The notes under the pieces: generated by a model
Databases searched by the model: none
Told to the model about the DNA's origin: nothing
The model's input: the letters and a program-made list of their open reading frames with translations, nothing else
Position numbers and translations under genes: made by a program
DNA from: Calendula officinalis
Taxonomy: Eukaryota; Streptophyta; Magnoliopsida; Asterales; Asteraceae
Direction: 5' to 3'
Length of the DNA: 64,000 nt
Assembly (NCBI GenBank): GCA_963853835.1
Contig: OY970834.1
Span: 36,797,257 to 36,861,256, forward strand
Shown here: one piece after another, positions 1-10,539 of the stretch
How positions within the stretch are numbered: position 1 is the stretch's first letter
Layout: each line of letters begins with the position of its first letter

Positions 1-479
1 GTGGTGTTCACTATAGAACCATTCGCAAAAACAGCATTCATAGCATCTGTTTCAAATGACCCAACCAAAATTTGGGCATTTTCACCTAATGTAAAGTTAC
101 CACTAACGTTTATACCTAATTCGCATCCGGAAAAAACCGAACAATTCACAATCACGTCAGGAAGTATATAAAAATTTCCTTTCCCAGCTACGTATATATT
201 CCGAGTTAGATTCAAATTAGAAACAACCTTACAAGTAGTATCCAACGAACCGACTCCACCAAGGTCGTCTTCACAGGAAGCCGACGGCGGATGCGGTGGC
301 GGTGGTGGAGGGGCCGGCGGCGAGTAGTCTTGCCGGAATAAACTTGCAAACTCATCGTTACTCCTTAACAAAACATTATCATAACCATTGCTATCGCTAT
401 CAGTCACACTGATCGATGCCGATTTTGTAACGACGATAAACAAAATCAGTACAATTATTGAAAACAGATGTCCCGCCAT
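1..479 (-). CDS. First exon of a large glycine-rich, secreted or membrane plant protein (3' part outside window)
   Basis: An open frame starts at the ATG on the complement of 477-479 and stays open to the window edge (about 159 codons), so the gene is truncated by the window. Residues 1-20 form a hydrophobic signal-peptide-like segment (MAGHLFSIIVLILFIVVTKS). An acidic stretch and a proline cluster (residues about 53-66) follow, then a conserved-looking block containing CEDDLGGVGSLDTTC, several N-x-S/T sites and AGKGNFYI. This block resembles the N-terminus of a plant family represented in Arabidopsis by At5g11700, At4g32920 and At5g47020 (annotated glycine-rich or ephrin-receptor-like, function unknown). 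That assignment is from memory of the family, not a search. The start is the first ATG, with the signal peptide directly after it. The downstream coding part lies beyond position 1. Confidence 0.68.
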   Translation of the reverse strand, partial: MAGHLFSIIVLILFIVVTKSASISVTDSDSNGYDNVLLRSNDEFASLFRQDYSPPAPPPPPPHPPSASCEDDLGGVGSLDTTCKVVSNLNLTRNIYVAGKGNFYILPDVIVNCSVFSGCELGINVSGNFTLGENAQILVGSFETDAMNAVFANGSIVNT

Positions 480-900
480 TACCAAATAATCGTTGCACGA
501 GATGATTCATCACACCAATTGCATCGGAATGACCTCAAATTTCCACTCCAGAGAGGCCACACAAACATGTACGATTGCGAATGGTACGATTATTAGGTGT
601 AAGGAGATATGAAGGTGAATTTGGGGGTTTTAATTGTGGAAAAAGGGATCAATGGAAACCCTTTGGGAATGGTTTTTGTTGAGAAAAAGGAGGTTGGTGT
701 GTGTGTGTTTTTGGTGTTAGTGCGTGAGAGAGAATGGAAAAAAAAGGCAGTGTGAGAGAGAGATGAAGAAGGTAAAGTTTTTTATTGAGATGACAAAATG
801 AGATTTTCATATCAAATGATGAAATAACTACGTTTCAACATATGGGAATTAGCACGTGATTGGCAGATGGATGCGCACGTGAGGTTGGTGTCTTGGGGAA
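480..900 (-). promoter_or_regulatory. Putative promoter of the glycine-rich-like gene, with two perfect G-boxes
   Basis: This is the stretch immediately upstream of the minus-strand gene. Two perfect palindromic CACGTG motifs lie at 853-858 and 876-881, about 375-400 bp upstream of the ATG. In plants this is the classic bHLH/bZIP (G-box/ABRE-core) site. GAGA-type purine runs (about 725-770) may belong to the 5' leader. I could not pick a convincing TATA box. The regulatory role is inferred. Confidence 0.35.
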
Positions 901-2199
901 GCTTATGAGAAAGAGGTTATGCAAAAAGAGAAAAAAAAACAACCCTTTACAAAGGGGTTACAAACTTACAATCCTATTTTAGAAACATAAATATATAGTG
1001 TTCATTAATATGCTATTAATTATACCACTTAGTACTAAATATAGGGTGCCCTTAAATATATCTTACAAAACTGTATTTTAATCTATCCCTAACCTGATTG
1101 AGATGCAGGTAGGTTTTCTTGTGAACCACCACTAACATTAGAATAAGTTGAGGAAGTTGGGTGATTGAGATAAGAGTAACAATAAAGAATTTTTTTTTTT
1201 TTTTTAATTGTGAACAGCAGCAATAAAGAAAATATATTTTACATGCATCTAGTGAAATCCTCTTATATGGTCGGTAGATAATAATTTTCAAGAAAATTGC
1301 ATAAGATAGAGAAAAATTTTTACAAAAACATTTATATAATTAACAATAAATGCAATATGCTTAAAAGTTATAAAGTCTTCTTTTGATTTGATAAAACAAG
1401 CGGCCTCGTAATAAAGTTCGAGTGATATCATTCTTTCGTTCTCATTGATTGAAATGGACATACATATATGGGCTTTTACATAATGGATCTATACTATAAC
1501 ATACATGGGTTGGGCTAATATAAATAAGACATGAAAATACAGTCTAATACATAATGCCAATGTTATTGGTTATGGTTCGATGTTTCCTAGTGATAAAATG
1601 GACCAACCTAAACGCTCGGCTTATTGGAGAAAGTTGATCGAAAATGTATACTTTTTTCTTTTGAAAAAAAAAGTGTATACTTATCACATATAATTATACA
1701 AAAACATCAGATGTGATTAGGTATCAGATCATGTATGATTATACAAAAAACATCATATGTGATTATCAAATTATATTGTCTTTTTAATGAAAAATAATAA
1801 AATAAATTTAAAAAAATGAGCTAAAATTTATGTGAGTGTTAAATTACTAAAATATCCTTCAACGTATAAAATATATGATTAATCTTGACCATTGATTATT
1901 ATTAATCAATAGTTGAGATATCTTCATTTTGACTACAGAAAAGTTAATGATTATCTTAAACAATCGCTGTAATTTAGAAGGTGTGTGCATTAAAAATATT
2001 CTATAGGTGACTACTGATTCGTTTGACCAATTTAACATGTTTCAATTCCTTTAGTTTTTTTAGTTTTGGTCCATGTTACCTATTATAAATTAAACATAAT
2101 CCAAATCTACCGTATTAGTAAATTATTTGGAAATTGCCACATCTAAACAATGTGATGAGACATAGGTTGTCCAAAGAAACTTACATAGAATAAGGCTAC
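901..2199. other. AT-rich intergenic DNA with one degraded gene fragment
   Basis: No credible gene. The short ORF at 1052-1291 reads through a poly-T tract (near 1189-1204) and looks accidental. Positions about 1555-1640 hold a decayed copy of the exon-like sequence at about 33.5 kb (listed separately). The rest is AT-rich DNA, with a tandem-like pair of short repeats around 1680-1765 (both contain acatcagatgtgatta-like text). Confidence 0.6.
1555..1640 (-). pseudogene. Decayed copy of an unidentified exon (same family as 33.4-33.66 kb)
   Basis: Read on the minus strand, this stretch gives AERLG, then ILSLGNIEP, interrupted by stop codons. The same order is seen in the open frame at 33.32-33.66 kb (AERLGGPILLLGNIEP). 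The two sites are about 32 kb apart, so an exon fragment has been copied or captured at least twice. I do not recognise the parent protein with confidence. Confidence 0.5.
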
Positions 2200-2205
2200 T
2201 TTATT
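2200..2205 (-). promoter_or_regulatory. Poly(A) signal AATAAA of BURP1
   Basis: TTTATT on the plus strand reads AATAAA on the coding strand, about 100 bp past the BURP1 stop codon. That is a normal place for a plant near-upstream poly(A) element. Motif match only. Confidence 0.4.
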
Positions 2206-2304
2206 AATTCAAACTTCTTAAACACAATAAGACATACATGAAGCATATTGTAGCTAGCAACTGCTTATAGATAACTTAATAAGTTTCTCTTGAAGAGATC
2301 ATTA

Positions 2305-5300
2305 TTAGTACGGAAACCAAAGAACATCACTATTTCGCAAGAAATGGCAGATTGGAACATTTTGTCCTGGTTCCACGTTCAACACCTTAAAAGCAAGATG
2401 TTTCGGGTTCCAATGTGACGTGTCTCGATGACAAACGGCCAACGCGTTCATTTTCGCACTATCTTCACCCACCAACGAGACCATGTACGGTACGGTCTTT
2501 ACAAGTTTGTGGCAATAGAAAACGAAATACGGGTAATTTTCTTGATGACAAATAACTTGGCCTTTATCCGATCCCAATTCCGTGACTCCCTTAATCGTAT
2601 ACTTTTGCAAAACCGCGCTACTATCGTTGAACGATTTTGTCGAGATAGCTTTCACTTTCTTACCCAAAGTCGAAGTGGCAAAATCGACCATGGATTCCAA
2701 TGAAGTTGCACATTGTTTTTCCTCTCCTTTTATTTTTGTAGCTTCACATTGAGTTATGGTTTCGTTCATCACATTGGCTTCAACCGAGCTAGGATCTAAC
2801 GAGAACGATTTGTAAATTTGGGGAAGTTTGTCGGACGAAAACGGTATCGAATTAGCCACTTGTTGCGATAAAAGTATCGTTTTACGGTTTTTATTAGTTT
2901 TCGCGAAGAATATCTCCAATTCGGCTCCTTGATGGATGTCTTTTTCTAGGAAGACGACTTTCGTCATGGGGTTATTGTTGAGATGTTGGTTGAAGGAACC
3001 ATGATAGATGTGGACAGCAAAGTCATATGATTGCTTGTCTTCTACTAATTGCTTGAAGGCACCATGATAGATGTGGACAGCAAAGTCAGATAATGGCTTG
3101 TCTTGTGCTAATTGCGTGATTAAACTTCCTTTATCAATGCCTTCCTCGTATGTGCTCTTTTCCTTCACCCACACTGAAAATTCATCAAATTAAATTTGAT
3201 TCTAGCAAGTCTATACAAATTCAACAATATAAATTAAATTGTTTTTGTAGTATTATATAAATGGTGATTCCCAAATTTGGACCAAATGAAATAAAATTTC
3301 TCTAAGAATAGACTTAAGTTTCAATTCTTCTCAAAATAGACCGTGCGACTACCCTGCAAGCGTGCGACCGTGCAACTCCACTAGAACGCAGCCACATGTC
3401 CGAGTTAGTGCCGCTCAACCTTGTTACTACTGTTCTAATCCTTGTTACTACTGCTCGTTAATATTGCTCAACCTAGTTACTACTGCTCGTTAGTACTGCT
3501 CACCACTTAAGTTGCTCCATTAGTGCTGCTCCCAGTTAGTACTGCTCCAAGTCTCCCAGTCGCACGGGTATTTTGGGAAGATTGAAGTGTATCAGTATTA
3601 AATGGAAGTCTCCCACTTTTTTTGGTCTAAATTGGTAATTAATTCTTATATAAATATAAGTTGTTTACACTGAGTTGAAAAAAGGGTAGTGACTGCGAAC
3701 TGAATTCATTATCATTCAAAATAATCATACATGAATAAAACAATCATGTCTTATATAATCATATGTATATATGTACTCTCTTCGTCTCATAAAAAAATTA
3801 TCATTTCCCCCCTAAATTTTTTGTCTCACAAAAAAATTCCCATTTCTTAAATTGAAGGGTTTCACTTATAAAATAATATTGTTACTATGAATCCCAACAC
3901 TAATTATCTTTTAAAAACCCATTTTCTCTCCAAAATAACATAATATTTTAATCAAAATTGTTATCAAAGACTTCACCACTAACTATCTCTTAAAAATTTG
4001 TGCCAAAGAGAAATAAAAAAAATTTCTTGACACAAATGGAGTTAGGGGTGTAAGTGAGCCGAGCTGTTCGTGAGCTACTCGAGCTCGGCTCGTTAAAAGA
4101 TCGATAAAAACTCGAGTTAAACGAGTTCGAGCCGAGCTCGAGCTTAACTTAGAGCTCGTTTAATAAACGAGCCCGAGCCTGAGCTTCATACTAAGAGCTC
4201 ATTTAGGCTCGCGAGCCTAAACGAGCTAAAATAGTTAATTATTATAAAAATATATAAATACATATTGCGTATTTATCTAATTATGTGTATATATATTATA
4301 CATATACATATATAAAATAATATATATAAAAAAATTTTACATCATATATTAAATATTATGATTAATTAAAAAAATTATATATATTTCGTATATATGGAAG
4401 CTTAAATGAGCTTAATCGAGCCGAGCCCGAGCCTGAAAAAACCTAAACGAGCCGAACTCGAGCTTTACACATAAAGCTCGAAACGAGCCGAGCTCGAGTT
4501 CGAGCTCAATAAAATTAAACGAGCCGAGCTCGAACCTAGTCGAGCTCGAGCTCGGCCCGGCTCGTTTACAGCCCTAAATGGAGTAATAGTAGTGTAATAC
4601 TTATTATACTTATTTACATATGAAGAGATTAACTCACAATCTCAAACATGTTTGGTTAGTTATATAATCTCAACATGGTTGTGTCTATTTCTGAAACTTA
4701 TCCCGGTCATTTGTTAAATATTTACCTAGGGAAGTGATTAAATATGTGACATCTAGGAGATCATTTCATAGAACTTTATCGATAGACACGACACCAAATA
4801 TGCTATAAAATTTCTTCACTTAGAGTTTATAAATCTTTTATCAAATTTTGATGCGACTTTCTTTCAATTATGGATAAAACTTGTTGCATGTTGATCATCT
4901 CTCATACTTCAAAAAAAAAAAAAAGCATGGTAACTCACTGCAAGTTGATGAAGTAAAGAACACATATATGAAACCGAAACCAACCTGCATTGTTTAGAAG
5001 GTTCTTCAATGCTTCAGGCATAGGGTTATTTGGCAATACAGAATTCCAGTAATCTTTGGGAGTAACAATGACATTACTTGCTGCTAGCGCTAGCTGAAAC
5101 AAATACCAAAAAGTATTTAAGAATTAAACGTATAAAAATTGGTTCACTGCTAAGCAGTCCCTCTACCTTCGATAGAGGTATAACTGTCTACATTTTTACT
5201 TCTCACAAATCCTTCATTTAAAATGATTGAATATCGTTGTTAATTGAACATATAAAAATACATATGTTATATATATATGCATAACATATAATCCACAAAT

Positions 5301-5440
5301 GCCAATTCATCAATATGTACCATGTGTGTGTATATATGTATGTATATGTGTGAGTTTGTAACAATATTGTATGTATCTATTCATTACGAAGGTATACTTA
5401 CAGAAATAAGTGAGAAAACAATGAGGAGACTGAACTTCAT
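2305..5440 (-). CDS. BURP1: three-exon BURP-domain secreted protein
   Basis: Exons are complement(5402..5440), complement(4985..5093) and complement(2305..3173), a 1017-nt coding sequence (338 aa). Exon 1 encodes 13 residues of a signal peptide (MKFSLLIVFSLIS) and ends at a GTAAGT donor. Exon 2 starts after TTTCAG, contains the BURP-family element DYWNSVLPNNPMPEALKN and ends with a split codon. Exon 3 starts after TTTTCAG. Its N-terminal part carries two near-identical 20-residue repeats (DFAVHIYHG twice). A FFxEKDLH-like segment (VVFLEKDIHQG) opens the BURP domain, which has the four CH motifs, the first two spaced CH-x10-CH. BURP proteins (RD22, USP and PG1-beta types) are cell-wall or apoplast proteins often linked to stress or development. 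No break is seen, so the gene is probably functional. Intron 2 holds nested MITEs. Confidence 0.9.
3776..4590. mobile_element. Degenerate Stowaway-like MITE interrupted by a hAT MITE
   Basis: Within BURP1 intron 2, the left part reads like the CTCCCTCCGTCCCA family seen elsewhere in this window, but decayed (ctctcttcgtctca, then acaaaaaaattcccattt). Its right end (ttcttgacacaaatggagtaatag) is split by the hAT element at 4043-4576. The ends are too decayed to confirm the TA duplication. Boundaries are approximate. Confidence 0.5.
4043..4576. mobile_element. hAT-type MITE with GAGCTCGAGC-rich arms
   Basis: The element starts TAGGGGTGTAAGTGAGCC and ends GGCTCGTTTACAGCCCTA, its imperfect inverted complement. 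A perfect 8-bp target duplication AATGGAGT lies at 4035-4042 and 4577-4584, diagnostic of the hAT superfamily. The arms are built from degenerate repeats of CGAGCTCGAGCC around a very AT-rich centre. There is no coding sequence, so it is non-autonomous. It sits in BURP1 intron 2, inside an older Stowaway-like MITE. Confidence 0.85.
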
Positions 5441-5505
5441 GATGACAAGGAAAACGAAATCTATAAATTTTGTTGATGTTTGAAGAGTATCTAGACTAGA
5501 GAAGA

Positions 5506-5512
5506 ATTTATA
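5506..5512 (-). promoter_or_regulatory. TATA box of BURP1
   Basis: TATAAAT on the minus strand lies 66-72 bp upstream of the BURP1 start codon. Two BURP paralogous leaders in this window (32.42 kb and 23.1 kb) have the same TATAAAT element in their leader regions, which supports the assignment. Confidence 0.55.
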
Positions 5513-6059
5513 GACTTAGAGATGGGCCCACCAATTTGATAATTCCGACTTTCAATTTTTTTTAACATTAATATGTTTCATGATTTTATAAATTGAGATA
5601 ATAAAGTTTAAAAAAAAAATTGAGATATATATAGGTTTAAACAATGTTTTAATGACCGGTGGGATCAGAAAATCGGTGTGGTGTCGGCCAAATGTAGTTA
5701 GGTCAATATACAAGATATGAATTGAATTGAACCGACGGGTTTTTGAGCGAAGTTTAAGTATTTAAATGATTTGCTAATATGTGTCATAGGGATATATCAT
5801 AACATATATTTAAGGAAATAAATATATATTAATCAATGTACAATGATATTCATGAATTATTAATATTTTGGTATTAAACTAATTCTATTCTTACTATAAT
5901 TAAAAATGAAGTATTTTATGAATTAAATACAATCGGGATAGTCCTTAAAATTTTTCCAATTAGTATAAATTTTTATATGTTAATTTTTTTTTGTCTGCTT
6001 TTATTCACCTAAATATACATAATATATAGTCGAAAACTAATACAAGTCGTATCTTAAAT

Positions 6060-6125
6060 TACTGGTTAACGCATGATATCTTGAAATACACAGTTTTGAG
6101 TTCGAGTCCATTCAATATGGAGAGT
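6060..6125 (+). repeat. tRNA-derived SINE head remnant
   Basis: It has a Pol III B-box-like string (gagttcgagtcc) and, about 35 bp before it, an A-box-like tggttaacgcatg. This is the arrangement of a tRNA-derived SINE head. The tail is not recognisable. Confidence 0.4.
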
Positions 6126-6892
6126 TTAACAAAAAATAATAATGTTTTTCTTTTTCTTGATTCATGTTTTATTATGTATTTCTCTCTATTTTCCATTTAA
6201 TTTCTCTTTTCTCTTGACCCATCTCACCCTTATTTTTATCGGTGTAGAAACGTTACATTTATTCAAACTAGTGACATGTTACCTCACACAATTTGTAAAT
6301 GAACATTTTAAAGAAATTATTTGAATTTTATAACAAAACCGCATATGAATATGGATTTAAAATACAAATTTTATATAAATATACCACTATAAAAATTTGC
6401 AATTTTTTTTTTTCAAATTTGCTAAATTTCAGAAATTATATTTTTTAGATAGCTAAAACCACGAATTTAAATTTTGATTGAATTGTTTTTTACAATTAGA
6501 CTTTTTCAAACTACAATTGGTTTAATTTGATTTATGATTTAACCTTATAAAAACCCTCTTTGCACTCCAGAATTTTGTCCACTTTTTTAAAAAATTCTTA
6601 ATTCCGCCCCTGAATATAATGACAAAGAAGACATCTGTTATTTGTTATTTGTTACTTGTCATTGTATGCGGCGATGGTATATTAGCGAAACTCGTACTAA
6701 ATATATTACTTATGGAAATAGATTAATGACAGAAAAAATAAGCATGTAAAAGCATATTATGGAATTTTAAAGTAGCTAATGGATATTCATCAAACGAATT
6801 TAATGAACATTGAGGTGTATTTATTGAAGGTTTGTCCAATAAGAATATGTGATAAAACATAATTTATTAGATTCATTACTCCATATTTAATA

Positions 6893-7156
6893 CTCCCTCC
6901 GTCCCACAAAAAACTTCCCATTTGTTTTGGGCACAAGTTTTAAGGTGATAGTTAGTGGTGGGGTTATTGGTAATAATTTTGATTAAAATATATGATTGGT
7001 TTGGAGAGAGAAAGATAGTTAGTGGATAGTTAGTGGTGGGGTCTTTACTAATAATAGTATTTTATTATGTGGAACCCATCAAATGTGTGAAATGAGAAGT
7101 TTTTTTGGGACAAAAATTTAAGGTCAAATGGGAAGTTTTTTGTGGGACGGAGGGAG
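6893..7156. mobile_element. Stowaway MITE
   Basis: Near-perfect terminal inverted repeats begin CTCCCTCCGTCCCACAAAAA and end with the complement. They are flanked by the TA target duplication at 6891-6892 and 7157-7158. It is 264 bp and non-coding, typical of Tc1/mariner-derived Stowaway MITEs. One of several family members in this window. Confidence 0.9.
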
Positions 7157-7158
7157 TA

Positions 7159-7200
7159 CTAGTTTCAAAGCCCGCCCGATTGGGCGGGCATGCTTCGAGA
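7159..7200 (-). mobile_element. Helitron-like 3' terminus (candidate)
   Basis: On the minus strand a perfect 8-bp stem hairpin (GCCCGCCC, loop AATC, GGGCGGGC; plus positions 7170-7189) is followed seven bases later by CTAG and then a host T. This is the Helitron 3' signature (hairpin, short spacer, CTRR, insertion between A and T). The host T would be the TA duplication of the adjacent Stowaway. I could not identify the matching 5' TC end, so the extent is unknown. Confidence 0.45.
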
Positions 7201-8557
7201 TATGAAATCCATAACAATGAGAATAACGTAAGAAACCATATACTCAACTATTGTTGAAATGATAAATAAACATTTTGTTATACATGAATAATCAGATGAA
7301 AAAAACTTAAGGGGGAAATAAAACTTCTTTATATACAACGTTTGTCGTTGAGTTGATGTAGTTGTCATCGTGGTCACAACAAATAACCTTCAAGTCGTTC
7401 TTGTTCAAGAAATTAGTAAGTATAAACAGAGTCCGAAGACTCGTGTATCTTCTCGTCTCCTGGAATTAAAGAAAGTATTCGTTAATTGTTAATGTCAACT
7501 ATTTTGTGTGTATGTGCGAAAATAGCTCGGTATTGAAAGAGACACAGGTTCCATATGTTTTGAAACAACAACAGATAGGTTTATTATATAATTAAATCAA
7601 CATTGACTTGATATGATTTCAAAAAAAAACCCATATTCAGATCATATTTATGGATATAACATATGATTCTTATCTAATAAATAGAATAAAAATGTTATAC
7701 TTTGTGTTGGTTGTAATTGATTATGATCTTGTTAATATAGACTCAGTAATTGCTTGGCATTGTTTCACTGTATTTTCAAATACTGTCAATTTCAGCCTAT
7801 TTACTTATAAATGGTTTATGTCATACGTGTCAAATAATTTTTTAAGCTAATATGGGGCGGGTCAAATAAAATAGTAGTTAATAGACCAACATCTATTAAG
7901 AAATACATACAATCTCAAAAATATGTTTTCTTCACAGACATTAATTATTATTGCAAGAAAACTGTTTTTGTAGTCAAAAATAACAATTACGATATATTAT
8001 ACTTTTTCTAAACAGATTGGGCTAAAAAATGTGTGTGAATAAGCTAACCCGTTTCAACAGGAACTATAAAAAACAAACTGTAAAATAAAAGTGAAACAAA
8101 CATAAAACAATAACAATCGTATAAATCCAACAATACTATGTCATTAAACTGTAACCATCTTATAAACCAACAACAAATGACAAATTTTATGAAGTAACTA
8201 TATATAACAATGGACATATATAATTACATAGCATTAATGCGTAAGCATGACAAATATGTAAGCAACTTGAGGTGTCCATTCCACAAACAAAAAACTTCCC
8301 AACAACAGTCTTAATTAGTATGAATGTTGAAAAACACAAATCGTGGGTAGAAGACGAATTCTACAATAAAACAATACGAAGGAATAGGAAATTAAGTATT
8401 AGAGAATGAATGGCTGACAAGTAATAATATAAGAAGATAACTATATTTATATATAACCACAATGACAATTTAAGTTCATTTGGAAAGTGTATCGGTCTTA
8501 GAAATTTTAAATCCATAATTATGCTCATAAAACCGTTATTTAGTACATCAATGACTT

Positions 8558-8563
<6 letters not shown>
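7201..8563. other. AT-rich intergenic DNA, possibly Helitron interior
   Basis: No recognisable gene. Short ORFs at 7065-7377 and 7650-7850 have no domain, codon signal or gene context. If the Helitron end at 7159 is real, some of this DNA may be its interior. Confidence 0.45.

Positions 8564-8648
<85 letters not shown>
8564..8648. repeat. (TA)n microsatellite, left flank of the inverted-repeat element
   Basis: An uninterrupted AT dinucleotide tract of about 85 bp runs directly into the terminal inverted repeat at 8649. A second (TA)n tract follows the other end. Confidence 0.95.
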
Positions 8649-8653
<5 letters not shown>

Positions 8654-10250
8654 GCGATTCAGCGCAGAACCCATTTAAGCGACAGAACCACAGAACCCTT
8701 AGTCGACCAATCAGATTGCAGCAAAATATTATTTATTATATATTATTATTATAATCCGGAAAGGGTATTATAGTCAAATAACAAAATCAGTTATATATGG
8801 TAATTAAAAAAAGTGTGTTGTAGCCCTAAAAATATGGAAGGTGGGTTTGATTTCATTTATCCCGTTATCAATTAAATATCATGAACCAATTATAGATTTT
8901 ATAATTGTAATCAACACAATTTTACAAAAACCCTAAACAACCTAAAATTCGTCAATCAACCCAGAAAAAGATGATAATCAGCAACGCACCCCAGATCATG
9001 TAATATTAACGAAATACATTGGATGTTCGCCCAAATACATACAATTATTAACGAAATACATTGGATGTTTGCCCAAATACATACACTTATTAACGAAATA
9101 CATTGGATGTTTGCCCAAATACATACACTTATTAACGAAATACATTGGATGATTTCCCAAATACATACAATTATTAACGAAATACATTGGATGTTTTCCC
9201 AAATACATACAATTATTAACGAATTACATTGGATGTTTGCCCAAATATATACACTTATTAACGAAATACATTGGATGTTTGCCCAAATACATACAATTAT
9301 TAACGAATTACATTTGATGTTTGCCCAAATCCGTTTATGATCAAGTCGATCTTTTTCTTCATCATCTAAATCTGAACAAATAGCATACATTAGATTAAAT
9401 ACATACAATAATAAATCAAACCAACACACCGACTATGACCACCGGTTTAGGCCTATACAATTGAAAACAATAAAAACATCGAAAATATACTAATTTTTTA
9501 ATATACTAATTTTTCCAGTTCAATACCTATAGAATTGAAAACAAGAAAACTCTCATAACTTTTTCATGACTATAATGAACGAATAATTATCAATAATAGG
9601 AAAACTTTAACATCTTCTTGTTTATTGTGACACATTCACCTTCAAATTGACACCTGTGATAATGGGAAATGTAATAAGCCAATTATATAAAACATTATAA
9701 TACATATAAGCCCCACCATGAAAAGTCTATGCATAATCCAAAAGGATAACTCCGGCTGGAGAGCCTCCAGGACAAGAAGTCCGTCTGCACGAATCAAAAG
9801 AATTAAAATAAAGGGAGAGAGATGATGATGATGATGATGAGATGAGATGATGATGATGTAAAAGAATTAAAATAGAGATGATGATACTTCCAAAAGGATA
9901 CTTCTGTCCGTCCTTACTCTGGCCAGGATTTCACGATCGAAATTGGAGGTTTCAAATGGAGGCTAGGGTTGATAGAGAGAGATGATAAACCAGAGAAATG
10001 GGGGACGGTTATTAAGGAATATTTTGCACACAAATGGAAATGGTTATTGATTTTAAATGGCATTTAATATCTCTGCCATTAAACTTCCGGTTCTACCCCT
10101 CATCACACAAAAAATACGGGATTTTTTATAATTAATATTCTGAAAAAGCATCTTTCATAATAACCGTAGATCTGATCATCAAGGGTCCAGATTAAAACTT
10201 AAAATGGTTCTGTGGTTCTGTCGCTTAAATCAGTTCTGCGCTGAATCGGA

Positions 10251-10255
<5 letters not shown>
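8649..10255. mobile_element. 1.6-kb non-autonomous terminal-inverted-repeat element inserted in a (TA)n tract
   Basis: About 50-bp terminal inverted repeats start after ATATATAG with GATTCAGCGCAGAACC, followed by AAGCGACAGAACCACAGAACC. The right end (10203-10254) is the inverted complement with a few differences. Both ends abut (TA)n tracts, so the target was probably a TA microsatellite and the true target duplication cannot be read. The interior has a 42-bp minisatellite (9009-9338) and a GAT-rich stretch (about 9821-9858). There is no transposase. The family is unclear; MULE-like or TA-targeting TIR elements are possible. Confidence 0.7.
9009..9338. repeat. 42-bp minisatellite, seven full units plus a partial
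   Basis: Units begin at 9009, 9051, 9093, 9135, 9177, 9219 and 9261, with a partial at 9303. Each is a variant of acgaaatacattggatgttt followed by gcccaaatacatacaattat. Because 42 is a multiple of three, several frames stay open on both strands, which explains the 105-, 157- and 70-codon ORFs here. I do not call any of them a gene. Confidence 0.95.

Positions 10256-10318
<63 letters not shown>
10256..10318. repeat. (TA)n microsatellite, right flank of the inverted-repeat element
   Basis: A continuous TA tract follows CGGACAC at the element end. Just beyond it (10323-10335) lies TCATAAAACCGTT, which also occurs at 8525-8537 before the left TA tract. Element plus TA tracts are thus bracketed by a 13-bp direct repeat. 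Confidence 0.9.
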
Positions 10319-10321
<3 letters not shown>

Positions 10322-10375
10322 ATCATAAAACCGTTGTAAAATGGTCATAACTTACCAAATAATTAATTGTTGAAA

Positions 10376-10535
10376 ACCCCCACCTATAAATATAAGAATT
10401 TTTTCTTCCTATAATGCCCTTTGAGTCACCATTTTGGACCAATCAAAATGCACTAAAATGACATGTCATCAAATGGTTGCTAAAGGTCTTGCCCCATATA
10501 TAGGTGGGAGATTCTTATAATTTTTTAAATGAGTG
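10376..10535. mobile_element. Possible small foldback MITE
   Basis: ccccacctataaatataagaatttttt near 10378 is matched in inverted orientation by ttataggtgggagattcttataatttttt-like text near 10498-10530. It is non-coding. Ends and target duplication are not clear. Confidence 0.35.
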
Positions 10536-10539
10536 TTTG

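Larger units (their letters stand above)
5441..6889. other. BURP1 upstream region and AT-rich intergenic DNA
   Basis: Holds the BURP1 leader and TATA box, then AT-rich DNA. A tRNA-derived SINE remnant lies at about 6060-6120 (listed). The 60-codon ORF at 6142-6324 is a run of Phe, Leu and Ile without known features, and I do not regard it as a gene. Confidence 0.55.

Noticed and set aside
1052..1291. 79-codon minus-strand ORF
   Set aside because: It crosses a poly-T tract that makes a poly-Lys run, and there is no domain, signal or homologous neighbour.
8956..9429. 157- and 105-codon ORFs on opposite strands
   Set aside because: Both are created by the 42-bp minisatellite, whose length is a multiple of three. 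No start context, signal or domain supports them.
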